Shown piece by piece: positions 1 through 10,401 of a stretch of 64,000 nucleotides of DNA (the stretch's first letter is position 1; each line of letters starts with the position of its first letter). The notes beneath the pieces are model-generated. The model searched no databases. It was not told where the DNA came from and saw only the letters and a list, made by a program, of their open reading frames with translations. The DNA is from Sorex araneus (lineage: Eukaryota; Chordata; Mammalia; Eulipotyphla; Soricidae). The position numbers and the translations under genes were made by a program. The stretch is taken from NCBI RefSeq assembly GCF_027595985.1, contig NC_073307.1, positions 39,430,823 to 39,494,822 on the forward strand, given 5' to 3'.

Positions 1-990
1 CATACAAAATAAAATCAGCATAAAGTTTATGACTGTGTGAGGTTCACTGGCAAAGTAAATGAATTAAAATTGTTCACATTTATTTTGAGTCAACTTGGAT
101 ATCAGTTAAAAATCACAAAATATTCAAGTCCCATGCCAGTCCAGCTGCTTCATTTTCCAAGATTATTTATAATCACTTTTGTTCAATAAGTAAAATTACC
201 TCCTCTGCTAAATTTGAATTACCAGACACTTCCAAAATATTTCTGAAACCAGCAACTGTTTTCTCATTTGCTACTTGGCAAGTCTTCAAAAACTTATTTA
301 ACACTTGTAGCAATGTCTCTGAGATTTGATCAAGCATGCTTTAGTGATTTGTTTTCCCACTATAGCCGCATTTGATTTAGAGCAGACAGTATTTCTCCAA
401 ATAAACTTCAAAGTGTGAAGTGCCTGAATCACATAGTTATGCACAAATGTGCCCAAACCCAAGGGGCATAAAATGGTTAAAAGGCAAAGCTCTAGGCAGC
501 TGAGGCCAATGGTGATATATGATAGGTTAGGAGAAATAACCTTGGAGACACATCTCTGCCTGTTTGATTAATAGACAGAGAAAGACTCAAGTTGTCATTT
601 CTTCCTGCCAAAAGTCAGAGTGGTCTATATTGGGGGTCAAGTTGAGATGTTCATCTGACTCACCTGGGCAGCCTTTCTAATATAGAGATTCTGGGTTCTA
701 TGCCCATCAATTTACCTTCAAAGACCTTGAGACCAAAACTATTTTTTTATGATATTCCCTAGCTATGAGAATTTTTCCAATATTCTGCTAAAGCAGAACT
801 AAAGTAACAATTACAATCTTACTGTGTCTCCAAATAAATACCAATTTTATTTGGCATATTTACTTTGATCTGTCAGACAGGTTCAGTTTAATGATTTTGA
901 CTATAAAATCTATTAGTAATTTAAACAGAAATAATTGTTTAATGGCACTTCTGCTTGTCTCTGGAATGTCCATGTTAAAAAACAGTTTAG
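1..990. other. Unique AT-rich DNA, no gene seen
   Basis: No recognisable exon, RNA gene or repeat. ORFs are short and interrupted. Confidence 0.5.
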
Positions 991-1156
991 AAGGCTGGAG
1001 ATAAGGTACGGGGGTAAGGAGCATGCCTTCCATGCTGCTGACCTGCACTTGATCTCATGTACTACATATCATCTCTTGTGCACCACTGAGAATGATCCTT
1101 GAGCATAAAGCCAGGAGTTAGCCCTGAGTATGGCCACATATCACCAAAAATGAAAA
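991..1156 (+). mobile_element. Type A SINE (old copy)
   Basis: The head (GGCTGGAGATAAGG), the degenerate B-box region and the tail motifs GAGCATAAAGCCAGGAG and CCCTGAGTATGGCC identify an old copy of the tRNA-derived shrew SINE. Its A-rich tail leads straight into the GGAA array that follows. Confidence 0.7.
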
Positions 1157-1435
1157 AGAAAGGAAGGAAGGAAGGAAGGAAGGAAGGAAGGAAGGAAGGA
1201 AGGAAGGAAGGAAGGAAGGAAGGAAGGAAGGAAGGAAGGAAGGAAGGAAGGAAGGAAGGAAGGAAGGAAGGAAGGAAGGAGGAAGGAGGGACGGAGGGAG
1301 GGAGGGAGGGAGGAAGGGAGGAAGGGAGGAAGGAAAGAAGGAAGGCGGGAGGGAGGGAAGAAGGGAGGAAAGGAGGGAAAGAGGAAAGGAGGGAAAGAGG
1401 AAAGGAGGGAAAGAAGGAAAGAAAGAAAAACAGTC
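1157..1435 (+). repeat. (GGAA)n microsatellite
   Basis: About 30 nearly perfect GGAA units (to about 1280) grade into GGGA/GGAAA variants. The array starts in the A-rich tail of the preceding SINE, which probably seeded it. The long ORFs over this tract on both strands are artefacts of the repeat. Confidence 0.97.
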
Positions 1436-1474
1436 TGAAAGAGCTAGTATAAGACATGGGAAGATCTTGGCATA

Positions 1475-1655
1475 GTATGTGGTTTACAATACTGTTCATA
1501 ATAGTTTCTTATACACATAACCCTAAGACCACACACATCACCAGTGTATTCACCTCCCTCTCCCAAGGACCAAAATGACTCTCCCTCTCAATTACCCACC
1601 ACCCTCAACACATCACTGTGTGGATTATTCCAATGCATTGGTTATTACTTGGTTT
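1475..1655 (-). mobile_element. Possible old L1 3' end
   Basis: The pyrimidine-rich run (CACCAGTGTATTCACCTCCC and following) has the layout of the reverse-complemented L1 3'UTRs seen elsewhere in the window (compare 11340-11420), but it is strongly diverged. Confidence 0.35.
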
Positions 1656-1682
1656 AAATTTAAACAGTCAATAATCAGAGTC

Positions 1683-2295
1683 GATCTCGCCACAATTAAC
1701 AGAGAATCGGCCAGGCATTCTGGTGAGCAACGTGGCCTGGAAAATGCTCCGGACCCGAATTGGGGCCAACAACACCGGGGAGCAGGAAGGAGGAGGTGCA
1801 GCCACAACACCTTCTCCAGATGGAGCCCTGGCAACACTGAGCAGCAACTAACACGGCTCCGGGATTCGGGACTGGGACACATCCAAGCCGCGGGGGGGGG
1901 GGGGCGCCAGCCCAAACTCCAAGAGGTCCCGGCCACTGGAAGTCATTCTGCGTTAGCGGCTGCGCGACCTTTTCTAAAACCTGAATACATACAATCTTTT
2001 AATGGAAAACTAATTATCAAATGCTTCCTTAGTAGGGCTATCTTGTTTGGGGGTATAACTCCCACAACAATAGTGAGTTTTGTGTTGAAATATGGAACGT
2101 AATCAAGGTGAAGAAAAAATGAAGTGAAATTCATCAGTTATACAGTTGGGGTGGGGGGCGGGGGGTATACCAGGGATTTTGATAGTGGAATATGGGCACT
2201 GGTGAAGGGATGGTGTTTGAATACAGTATAACTGAGACATAAACCTGAGAACTTTGTAACTGTCCAGATGGTGATAAAATAAAATTAAAAAAAAA
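1683..2295 (+). mobile_element. Family X non-autonomous element, L1-like 3' end
   Basis: This is a 613-bp insertion flanked by the direct repeat AATCAGAGTC (1673-1682 and 2296-2305). It has a GC-rich head with a G13 run near 1890, a body containing AATAGTGAGTTTTGTGTTGA, and a last ~150 bp (GGTATAC, GGGCACTGGTGAAGGGATG, GAACTTTGTAACT) homologous to the L1 3'UTR copies here. It ends in an A tail. No ORF spans it. Related copies are at 28243, 61985, and minus-strand 22326 and 29800. Confidence 0.75.
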
Positions 2296-2305
2296 AATCA
2301 GAGTC

Positions 2306-4794
2306 AAAAAATAAAACTCTGGAAATAGGTGTAGACATGACCTAGGTGGGTAAGGCCCAGTGGAAGCTGTGAGAGACAAATTTGGAGGGGCCAACATGCT
2401 GCTTTGAAGAGTGAACACATCAGGGGAGTCTAATGCTCAGCTAGGAATTGACTAAGAATGGAGGAAGAAGTACCACAGGAAGACACATCTGGCAAGCTGC
2501 CCTCAGCATCATCTCTCTGGTGTGATGGATAGAATTTCCAATGAATAATCACACTGTAGTCAAGCTTAATGTTGCATGCAATTAAATCTGTGCACTGAAC
2601 ATATTTTTGGTAGAAAGCATCTCTACCAAACCCACATCTGGACTAAGTTTGGAAGAAGGAAGATAAGATTCTGAATTCTGAGTGTCCTGCCCAAATACTC
2701 AATGGAGGGGAGGGGGGGTCGGAGTCCAGAGATCACAGGATCACTGACTTTCAAAGTCTCACACTTGGTATGTGGCAGGGAGGCATTCTTCATCTTTAAA
2801 GAAGAAACCAGGAAAGTTGTCAATATATATATATATATATAGCCTGTCTTGGCACCTGTCTCTAAGGTCATCTCTAATATGTTTGGAGTGAGCTGGCAAC
2901 CTGGGTTTATATACTCCTCACCATTCTGATATTTGACAGGATATGATGCTGGCAATACTTGGTTCTGAAATACTTCAAATTCCTTTATCAGAATCAGAAA
3001 CTATTTCCTGGGCCACATAGGCTGTGACTGAAGGAACTAGTGGGGCAAAGTGATTGAGTAATTAAAAAAAAAAAACAAACCTGTCAGCAGTCACATCCAT
3101 AAGCCACCTCTGTCTGGTGCCAGATAATCTCCTCATCGGCCACCAATCAGATCGCATGTCCTTTCCTTCCCGGAAGGGAACATAACATGACATTCGCCAT
3201 AACCTTGCCACCGGACCTTACACCAGGCTGTTTTACTGGGGCCCTGCCTATTATATCCACCAAAGTCACTATATACTGTCTTGAACCCATAAATCTTTAA
3301 AATAGCAAGTGAAAAATTGGATACAATTATAATCTGTTGGGTAACACTGAATACACTCACTATACACACTTTCAAAACTTTTATCTGGGACTTCCCCTCA
3401 TCTCTGCAGATCAACTTCACCAAGTGCTTCAGGCCTCAACACTTAAGACCAGTTTTCCAGGCAAACTTTCCCAGAACTCCTCTATCCACATTTTCCAGTG
3501 TGTCACTGCACAGCTTGCCTGTGTGTGGATAATATAATGTATAATTTGCATATATGCCTCTGAGTACCTATGGCTACGAGAGTGTATGTGCATTTGTGTG
3601 GTTGTTCTCTCTGCCTTGCCTCCACAAAGGAATAAAGTCCACTTAGCATTAGCATTAGGTGCTTTTCACATACAAGACACTGTAACACTGACTGAATATG
3701 GAAAAATAGTAATTTCCAAGCCTCTTGACAGTAAAATAACAAATGAAAATATAAAAATATCTTCTTTGAAAACAATTGTCAGCAACTGAAGTGATTCAAA
3801 TGCCTTAGCAATTCCCAACCTACCCACTTAAGGTCACACACACCTTAGTGGACTCGTCTCTTAATTTTTCTTTATTATTGTTTTAATATAACTAACATTG
3901 TAATGAAGTTATCTTAGGCTTTAGGCTTTGTGCAAACATCATAGACTTTATAATTCTAATTAACTCTAACTAGAGGCTTCCTGGGTCAACACCATCCCTT
4001 TCCTCATTGACAGGGGAGAAAACAGACTTCAAAAGCTAAGTCACTTGCCTTATAGGAAAGTTTGCACTTTAAATGCATTGTCTCTTGTTTCAAACCTTTC
4101 CTTCTTATACTTTATAATGTAAAGTTATGATATTACAATTTTATTTCTCGATTTTAAAAGAGTCTGTCAGAATCATTTCAACAAGTACTTGTTAAACCAT
4201 GGAAAGTGTGCACAATTTTGAGATATAGGATGTGATCCATACTTTTATCAACAAACAAACTTCTTGGGATGTCTCTACACAAGTGCCCTATTAGGTGCCT
4301 TAGTTTCATTTGCACTGAAATATGCATTTACAGAGCTTTGAAATTAACAGTTCTTCTCTAGTATATGATTTAAATTCATTATGCCAAATCATTTGCAGCT
4401 TTTGACATTGTTTCTATTTCAAGAAGCAGAATTTGGCATCAATGGAAACATTACAAAATTGAATTCCTAATGTAGAATACAAAAGTGCATAACTATAAAT
4501 ATCAATTGATACAAGCAAAATTAAGGTTCTAGACTGTAGATGTGGGATTAAGGCAACTCAAAAAAAAATCATTTGTCTGAACATAAATAGAATAGCATTA
4601 AAACATCAAAATCTGAATTTTTCTAGAATGTTTTACAATGTGGGAATTCAATAAACAATCTGAAAAGAAGAAATTGGTTGGTTATTAGAAGAAAAAGACA
4701 TTATAGAGTTGAGCCTACTGTAGTATTCATGTGAGAGTTGATTTCAAATATGTCTTTGATTAAATAACAAAGTAGATTTGAATTCACATATATT
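2306..4794. other. Unique DNA, no gene seen
   Basis: A (TA)n run lies at 2822-2841. No splice-bounded ORF or recognisable repeat was found. Confidence 0.45.
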
Positions 4795-4844
4795 AAAATC
4801 AAAATAATTGCAAAACTGAAGTAATTCTCTAATCCGTCATATGT
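4795..4844 (+). repeat. 50-bp direct repeat, copy 1
   Basis: This 50-bp segment (core AATAATTGCAAAAC and CATATGT) recurs at 7639-7688 with three mismatches. It abuts the 3' tail of a minus-strand type B element, while copy 2 abuts the 5' edge of another. The pair looks like a long target-site duplication around a 2.8-kb block. Confidence 0.85.
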
Positions 4845-5073
4845 ATCATCATAATCATCATCATCATCATCATCATACCGTTGATCATTGATTTTCTGGA
4901 ACAGTCTCAGTAACGTCTCCATTTGTCCTATCCCTGAGATTTTAGAAGCCTCTCTTTACTTGTCCTTCCCAACAGTGCCACATTGGAGCTTTCAGGGTCA
5001 GGGGAATAAGACCCAGCATTGTTACTGGTTTGGGCATATGAATATGCCAAAACAATAACAATATCTTCAAAAC
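4845..5073 (-). mobile_element. Long type B SINE, 5'-truncated
   Basis: Read on the minus strand it contains GATATGCC-like sequence, a central block (GGGTCTTATTCCCCTGACCC), the GACGTTACTG segment and a tail expanded into GAT repeats. The central block separates this long form from the ordinary type B SINE. It is about as diverged as the copy at 7441-7637. Confidence 0.75.
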
Positions 5074-5620
5074 AATAACAATTCATTTTTTTTAACAATT
5101 CATTTTTGTTGCATGAATCAAGTTGTCTAATTATAAGAAAGTAAGAGAAGGGTACACCTACTTAATGCTATGAAGGTCCAATCCCTGTATATGTATCTCT
5201 TTGAGGAGACTAATAGTTCCGATGGCAGTATCATTATTACTCTGAATCATTATTACTCTGAATCTAGATTCAAAGAAAGAACTTATAAACATGAAAGGTA
5301 AACTTTAGCTAACCTTTTTAAAGTTATTTGTTTTGATTTTGTCTTGGGGTCACACTTGAAAATTGGTAGCAAATCTTTTTGCCTTACACTTCTTACATTT
5401 TGTTCCGAGTTCAAATAGCTTTGTGACACCACAATATAAAAAACATATGAAAATATGGCTGTTCTGGCTGAGGAGTGGAGGGACCCTAATGAGCCCTGTA
5501 CATTCAGTGTATTTGGTACCTTACTTGACACCTATTCAGGGTTCCTAACACTTTGTAAGCTTCTGCTGTAAATCCAAATTTCCTATTTAAGTTCTTCTGA
5601 GACCCATAATCTTCTCTCAC
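5074..5620. other. Unique DNA with short duplications
   Basis: This stretch holds small local duplications (AACAATAACAAT near 5045-5080; TCATTATTACTCTGAATC twice near 5230-5263) and no recognisable gene. Confidence 0.45.
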
Positions 5621-5621
5621 C

Positions 5622-5766
5622 ATTTTTTTTGTGCGTGGGTGGGCCTGCATCTAGTGGTGCTCAAGAGGTACTACTCTTCGAGGTGATCGGCAGAACATGT
5701 GACACCAAGGATCAAAGCTGCATGCAAAGTATGTGTTCTGGTCCTTTAAGCCATCTCCCTGGTCCT
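5622..5766 (-). mobile_element. Old type A SINE
   Basis: T-rich start, then GTGGTGCTCAAGAGGTACTA, a B-box remnant, GCTGCATGCAAAGTATGTG and TTTAAGCCATCTCCCTGG give the reverse-complement layout of an old type A SINE. Confidence 0.55.
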
Positions 5767-5824
5767 CCTCATGTACATAAGTTTTTTCTATATATATTTC
5801 AAATATTGTTTTCACTTACTGTTT

Positions 5825-6530
5825 CTTATCTAGTCCCTGATGTTCCATTTGCTCTCAATGGAACGAACATCTCCGAATGCAGCAGCTATGTGTACCTGGG
5901 TCGAGAACTCAACATGAGGAAAGACTTGGTGCCAGAACTGCACAGGAGGAAGAGAGCAGCATGGAACGCCTTTAAGAGTGTCGAAGAAGTGGTTAAGAGG
6001 ACGAAGAGCCTCCGGCTCCAGACACATTTTTCGATTCCACCATTCTTCCTGCACTAACATATGCTCAGAGACCTGGGCCCTATGCAAACAGGATGAGAAT
6101 GCTATTCGGGTATCCCAAAGAGGAACCAAAAGAGCTATGCTAGGAGTATCATGTTTCACTCAAGTGAGAGAAGGAATCAGGAGTTCTGACCTCCATCTAT
6201 GGTCAAGAATCAGGGACGCTGTCTCCTTTGCCAAGGCGTAGAAAATCAGATGGGCCAGACACATAATGCGATTCAGCGCTGGACTAGCGCTGTTACTGAC
6301 TGGATTCCACAGAATGTCAAAAGACCGAGTGGCCACCCACCAACGAGATGGTCAGACTTCTTCTTCGTCAAAACCCTGAATAAATGATTTGAGGCTCTTC
6401 CTGTTCCTGGAGTGAACATATATCATTGGGCTACACTAGCATGGGACAGGGACAAATGGAGACGTTACTGGCACTCGCTTGAGCAAATCGAGGATCAACG
6501 AGATGACAAGTGATACAAGTGATACAAGTG
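5825..6530 (+). pseudogene. RTE-clade LINE, 5'-truncated 3' end (decayed ORF2)
   Basis: The sequence encodes the post-polymerase C-terminal part of a non-LTR retrotransposon protein. Visible blocks in order are LNGTNISECSSYVYLGRE, HRRKRAAWNAF, SETWALCKQDE, KRAMLGVS, GIRSSDL, RIRDAVSFAK, AVTDWIP, PPTRWSDFF and, at the end, DRDKWRRYWHSLEQIEDQRD followed by a TGA at 6511-6513. I recognise this as the RTE clade (RTE-1/AviRTE/BovB relatives). The frame is broken by at least three single-base shifts (near 6030, 6062 and 6278) and a TAG at 6238-6240, so it is inactive. There is essentially no 3'UTR: the stop codon runs into TGATACAAG repeats, the short-tandem tail typical of RTE elements. The 5' part (endonuclease and polymerase core) is missing. 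The type B SINEs end in the same sequence as this C-terminus. Confidence 0.85.
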
Positions 6531-6552
6531 GCACAAATTTTCTATCTTTTTT

Positions 6553-6790
6553 GTTTTAATAGGAAGGGGTCACTCATAGCCATACAGGCCTGATGGTTTA
6601 GTGTTAGCTGGTGATGCAGTGCTTGAAGGACACCAAAGCCACTGAGTGGTACAGAGGGTCATTAGTGCCCCACCCAGCGACGCTTCGGCTACTGACAATG
6701 CTCAGGGGTTATGGAGTGCGATACAGTTCTAGGGCTGAGCTCTGGGTCTCACAAACGAAAGGCATTTCTCCAGCATTTAAACCATCCCCC
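6553..6790 (-). mobile_element. Old SINE-like remnant
   Basis: ATGCTCAGGGGTTATGGAG and AAACGAAAGGCATTTCTCCAG resemble the reverse complement of the type A body and head. The rest is too diverged to assign firmly. Confidence 0.4.
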
Positions 6791-7104
6791 AAACCTGTTT
6801 TCTGTTTTAACATTAGTTCATATCATTGAAAAATATGCAAAAATAGACTTAAATTTTCTTAAACACAACTGCTGCCTTCTAATAAACTGTAAAACCTTAA
6901 CAATGACTTTGTAAAAGTAAGAATTTAATTGCATTACTTCCACAATTTGGTACCTAAGTTTTATGTTTTGTTTTGTTTTTTTTTTTTAGTGAAGGGGCAT
7001 TTTCACTTTGCATTTTTTCTTTTTTCCCCTATTCTTTCATCTTACTTTAAACACACAATTAGTTAATAATAAAACCACATTCCTAGATAACATTATTTCT
7101 TCTG

Positions 7105-7215
7105 TTCCGTGTTTTTTTTTTTTTGATCATGCCCAGCAGGGTGCAAGGCTTACATCAGCTCTGTATTCGGGGATCACTCCTATGGTGCACAGAAATTGAA
7201 CTTGTGTTTGGCCCA
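7105..7215 (-). mobile_element. Old type A SINE, 3' part
   Basis: A poly-T run, then CATGCCCAGCAGGGTGCAAG and GGGGATCACTCCTATGGTGC, gives the reverse-complemented tail half of a type A SINE. Confidence 0.5.
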
Positions 7216-7228
7216 TATAAAACATTGC

Positions 7229-7392
7229 AGAAGCTGGAGAACAGAACTGGAGGTAAGGCACTAACCTTGCACACAGACAGCCCTAGTTTGATCCCAGACA
7301 CCACACACAGTTACTTCCAGCAGTCCTTTCTGAGCACACAGCCAGAAATAACTCTGAGCACCACTGTGTGTGTCTCTCCAACCCCCTTAAAA
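7229..7392 (+). mobile_element. Old type A SINE
   Basis: The head AGCTGGAGAACAG, ACCTTGCACACAGACAG, the degenerate B box GTTTGATCCCAG and the tail AACTCTGAGCACCACTGTGT are consistent with a diverged type A copy. Confidence 0.6.
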
Positions 7393-7402
7393 AGATACAT
7401 TT

Positions 7403-7440
7403 CAGGGGCCTAGGAAATAGTACTGTGGGTAGGACATTTG
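7403..7440 (+). mobile_element. SINE head fragment
   Basis: GGGGCCTAGGAAATAGTACT followed by GTGGGTAGGACATTTG is the A-box part of the SINE head, cut off where the minus-strand long type B element begins. Confidence 0.6.
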
Positions 7441-7637
7441 TATCACAGTATCACTGTCATCCCGTTGTTCATCGATTTACTAGAGTGGGCACCAGTAACA
7501 TCTCCATTCATCCCAGCCCTGAGATTCTAGCAGCCTCTCCTTACTCAGTTTTCTCAACGATTGGAGGCTCTTTTCAGGGCCAGGGGAATGAGACCTGTTA
7601 TTGTTACTGTATTTGGCATATCAAATACGCCACGGGG
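7441..7637 (-). mobile_element. Long type B SINE, 5'-truncated
   Basis: On the minus strand it runs from CCCCGTGGCGTATTTGATAT through the central block (GGTCTCATTCCCCTGGCCCT) to the tail CAAATCGA/CGGGATGACAGTGATAC. Its 5' edge abuts the second 50-bp direct repeat. Confidence 0.8.
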
Positions 7638-7638
7638 A

Positions 7639-7688
7639 AAAATCCAAATAATTGCAAAACAGAAGTAATTCTCTAATCTGTCATATGT
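7639..7688 (+). repeat. 50-bp direct repeat, copy 2
   Basis: Matches 4795-4844 at 47 of 50 positions by eye. Confidence 0.85.
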
Positions 7689-8740
7689 CTAATGATGTCA
7701 ATCGCATACTCTTCCTTGTATTATAGTCAAAATTAGGTATTTCTTTATGTGATTAAGAAAATCGATCAACAAACCTGGACACCAAGCTTACAGAAATGAC
7801 ATACTGAAACTCTCTAGCTCTCTTTAAATTTTTCCAAAGCTAACAGTAAGAAAAATAGTGAGATATTTTTCAAGATAGCATCTCATATCAATTTTAGTGT
7901 AGTTTCATGTAATAAATTGTACTGAGGGAGCCACCTATCATATAAAACATCATGAATTCACAGGAATGAAAGAAGAAAAAAATGTCTTATGTTCACAAGG
8001 ATGTTCACAGTCTCTTTTCTGGTTTTATACTTCTCAAAATTAAATACAACAAGGTGTTTCTTTGTTTATCTTAAGATCTCAGGTATAATCGTTTATAATT
8101 TCTATGGTTCTATATTATACAAACACACTGTGACTTCACTCAGTTTTAGTGAGAAAGAATTAGTACTGAGGAAGGAGAATATTTCAAAAATGTAAAATAA
8201 GGTGCTGTGCTGTGACTGAAGTGGTGCACATATGTCCTGCGGGTGCATGCCCTGAGTTCCATCTGCAGAGCACCAGTGAACAACTGGAGAAAATTAACAT
8301 CAGTATGAAAAATAATCTTATCACTATAACACCACATACAAAAACTAGTTCAGCCAAATCCTTAAAAATCAGAGATAGGGACTTGGCCATGGATAAACAC
8401 ATATAATACAAAAAGAGTTGCATGGTCGTCAGAGGGAAAACAGCTGTTAACTTTGCCAAACCACCAGTTGGATGCCTGAATACATAGAAGAGCAAAGCAT
8501 GTGCACTTTGTGCTGTTCTTTGGGAAGTCAAGAGCATAAGATTAAAAACTGATCATATTTTCTACCTCTCATCCTGGATATACAATAAACCAAGATACGA
8601 ATAAGGTTAACAGACATTAGAGTCACTTTGTTTTCTTGTTAATTATCAACACATTTTGGTCAATAAAAGGTAAAAGTTTTAAGAGCTTTTCCTAGAAACT
8701 GTTTTAGTGTCATTATTTTTTAAATTTAATTTACTTATTG
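7689..8740. other. Unique DNA, possible SINE relic
   Basis: GTGCATGCCCTGAGTTCCAT near 8242 vaguely resembles a SINE B-box region. Nothing else was recognised. Confidence 0.4.
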
Positions 8741-8749
8741 TTTGGACTC

Positions 8750-8996
8750 CAATTGGAGCAATAGTACAGCAGGTAGGGTGTTTGCCTTGTATGAGGCTGA
8801 CTTGGGTTCAATTCCTCTGTTCTTCTCTAAGAGCCTGGCAAGCTACTGAGAGTATCCTGTCCGCATGGAAGAGCCTGGCAAGCTACCCGTAGTGTATTTG
8901 ATATGCCAAAAACAGTAACAACAAGCCTCACAATGGAGACATTACTGGTGCCCGCTCCAGCAAATTGATGAACAATGGGATGACAGTGCTACACTT
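8750..8996 (+). mobile_element. Type B SINE (tandem copy 1)
   Basis: The tRNA-like head (GGAGCAATAGTACAGCAGG, GGGTTCAATTCC) is followed by the type B body (AGCCTGGCAAGCTAC twice, GATATGCCAAAAACAGTAAC) and the RTE-derived tail TGGAGACATTACTGGTGCC ... GGGATGACAGTGCTACA. Confidence 0.93.
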
Positions 8997-9008
8997 CTAC
9001 ATTATTTG

Positions 9009-9257
9009 GACTAGAGCGATAGCACAGCAGGTAGGACATTTGCCTTGCATGCAGCTGACCTGGATTCGATTCCTCCCTCCCCCTTGGAGGGCCTGAAAAG
9101 CTACCAAGAGTATCCCACCAGCACAGCAGAGTTTGGCAAGCTACCCATGGCATATACAATATGCCAAAAAAACAGTAAAAGTCTCACAATGGAGATGTTA
9201 CTGATGCCCGCTCAAGCCAAATTGATGAACAATGGGACGACAGTGCTACAGTGCTAC
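9009..9257 (+). mobile_element. Type B SINE (tandem copy 2)
   Basis: Complete type B copy in the same orientation as the one just upstream. The flanks ACTTATTGTTT (8733-8743) and ACTTATTATTT (9256-9266), with a third related stretch between the copies, suggest that one SINE inserted into the target duplication of the other. Confidence 0.93.
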
Positions 9258-10137
9258 TTATTATTTAGTCATCATGAAATTTCAAAGTTATTCATTACTG
9301 GGTTTTATGCATATGATGTTCCAACATCAATCCTTCACCAGTGTTTGCTTCCCCACACCAATGCACCCCTACCCCCATTAGCCTCCCATCTACCAATAGT
9401 ATGCTTCTATGAAGGGCGCTATGTGTGTGTATGTGTGTGTGTGTGTGTGTGTGTCTATGTTTTGCACTGTTGTTCTGTAGTTTATAGTACCATTGCTGAC
9501 AGGGTTTTATACATAACATTTTACTGTCTTTCAGCACCTCTTCTCCGCCATTGAATGCTTCTTTTGAGAGATCATCTGTGTTGGTGTCTCTCCCTCTGAC
9601 TAAATTCACTCAGTGTGATACTCTTCCAGGCTCTCCATGTAGCAGTAAATTGCATGATTTGATCTTATGGGCAACCAACATCCCATTGTGTATATGTACC
9701 ATAGGTTCTTCATCCTGTCATCTATTCTTGAATATTTGGGTTGTTTCCAGATTTGGGCCATTATGAATAGTGCTGTAAGGAACACAAGAGTGCAATTGTT
9801 TTTTTTGTGTATTTTGTTTCCAGAATTTTGGCTATATTCCTAGAAGTGGAATGCTGGGTCAACTGGTAGTTCAGTTTCTAGTTTTATTAAGGTTGTCCAT
9901 ATTGTCTTCCAGAAAGACTAGACCAGTCAATATTCTCACCAACAGTGAGTGAGATTCCTTTTCTTTCTGCATTCACACCACTTTGGTATTTCTGGTTCTT
10001 TTTTGATGTGTGAAAGTTTTTGTGGTTTGAGATTATATCTCTCATTATTTTGATTTGCATCTCCCTGATTATTAGTGATGCAGAACACTTTCTTTATGTG
10101 CATTTTAGTCACTTATATTTCTTCCTTGAGGAAGTTT

Positions 10138-10401
10138 GTTGGGGAACAGTTTTTCCCCAACGTGTCCAGACACTGTGCACTGGGTCCAGGCAGACATGGG
10201 ATGAAGGATGATGAGCACATGGAGAAACCACTCTGGGAGACAGCTGATGGCCATTCATTTTATTGCCAAATATACACATTTTTATACAGGATATAGCTTA
10301 AGAGGATGGTACAATCACATAAAGTTTAATATTACTGACCTATCACCTTTCCTACTCTGCTTTCCAATCCCAATTAGGGCTAGATGCTGCAGTTAGGAAT
10401 G
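10138..10401 (-). mobile_element. LTR-like fragment inside L1
   Basis: Read on the minus strand it carries a CAATAAAAT polyadenylation-like signal (about 10258-10266) followed about 110 bp later by an end reading GGGGAAAAACTGTTCCCCAA then CA, as retroviral LTRs end. No internal retroviral coding region, primer site or second LTR is present, so at most a solo LTR piece. Confidence 0.4.

Noticed and set aside
1062-1499. Long ORFs rich in Pro/Leu/Ser or Arg/Lys/Glu/Gly over the GGAA array
   Set aside because: Open frames are produced by the four-base repeat; no start context, splice sites or non-repeat coding.
1889-1902. G13 run as a G-quadruplex control element
   Set aside because: Single homopolymer inside a family X head; may also be a sequencing-length artefact.
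9421-9456. (TG)n tract as a functional Z-DNA or regulatory site
   Set aside because: Ordinary dinucleotide repeat within L1-derived DNA; nothing else supports a role.
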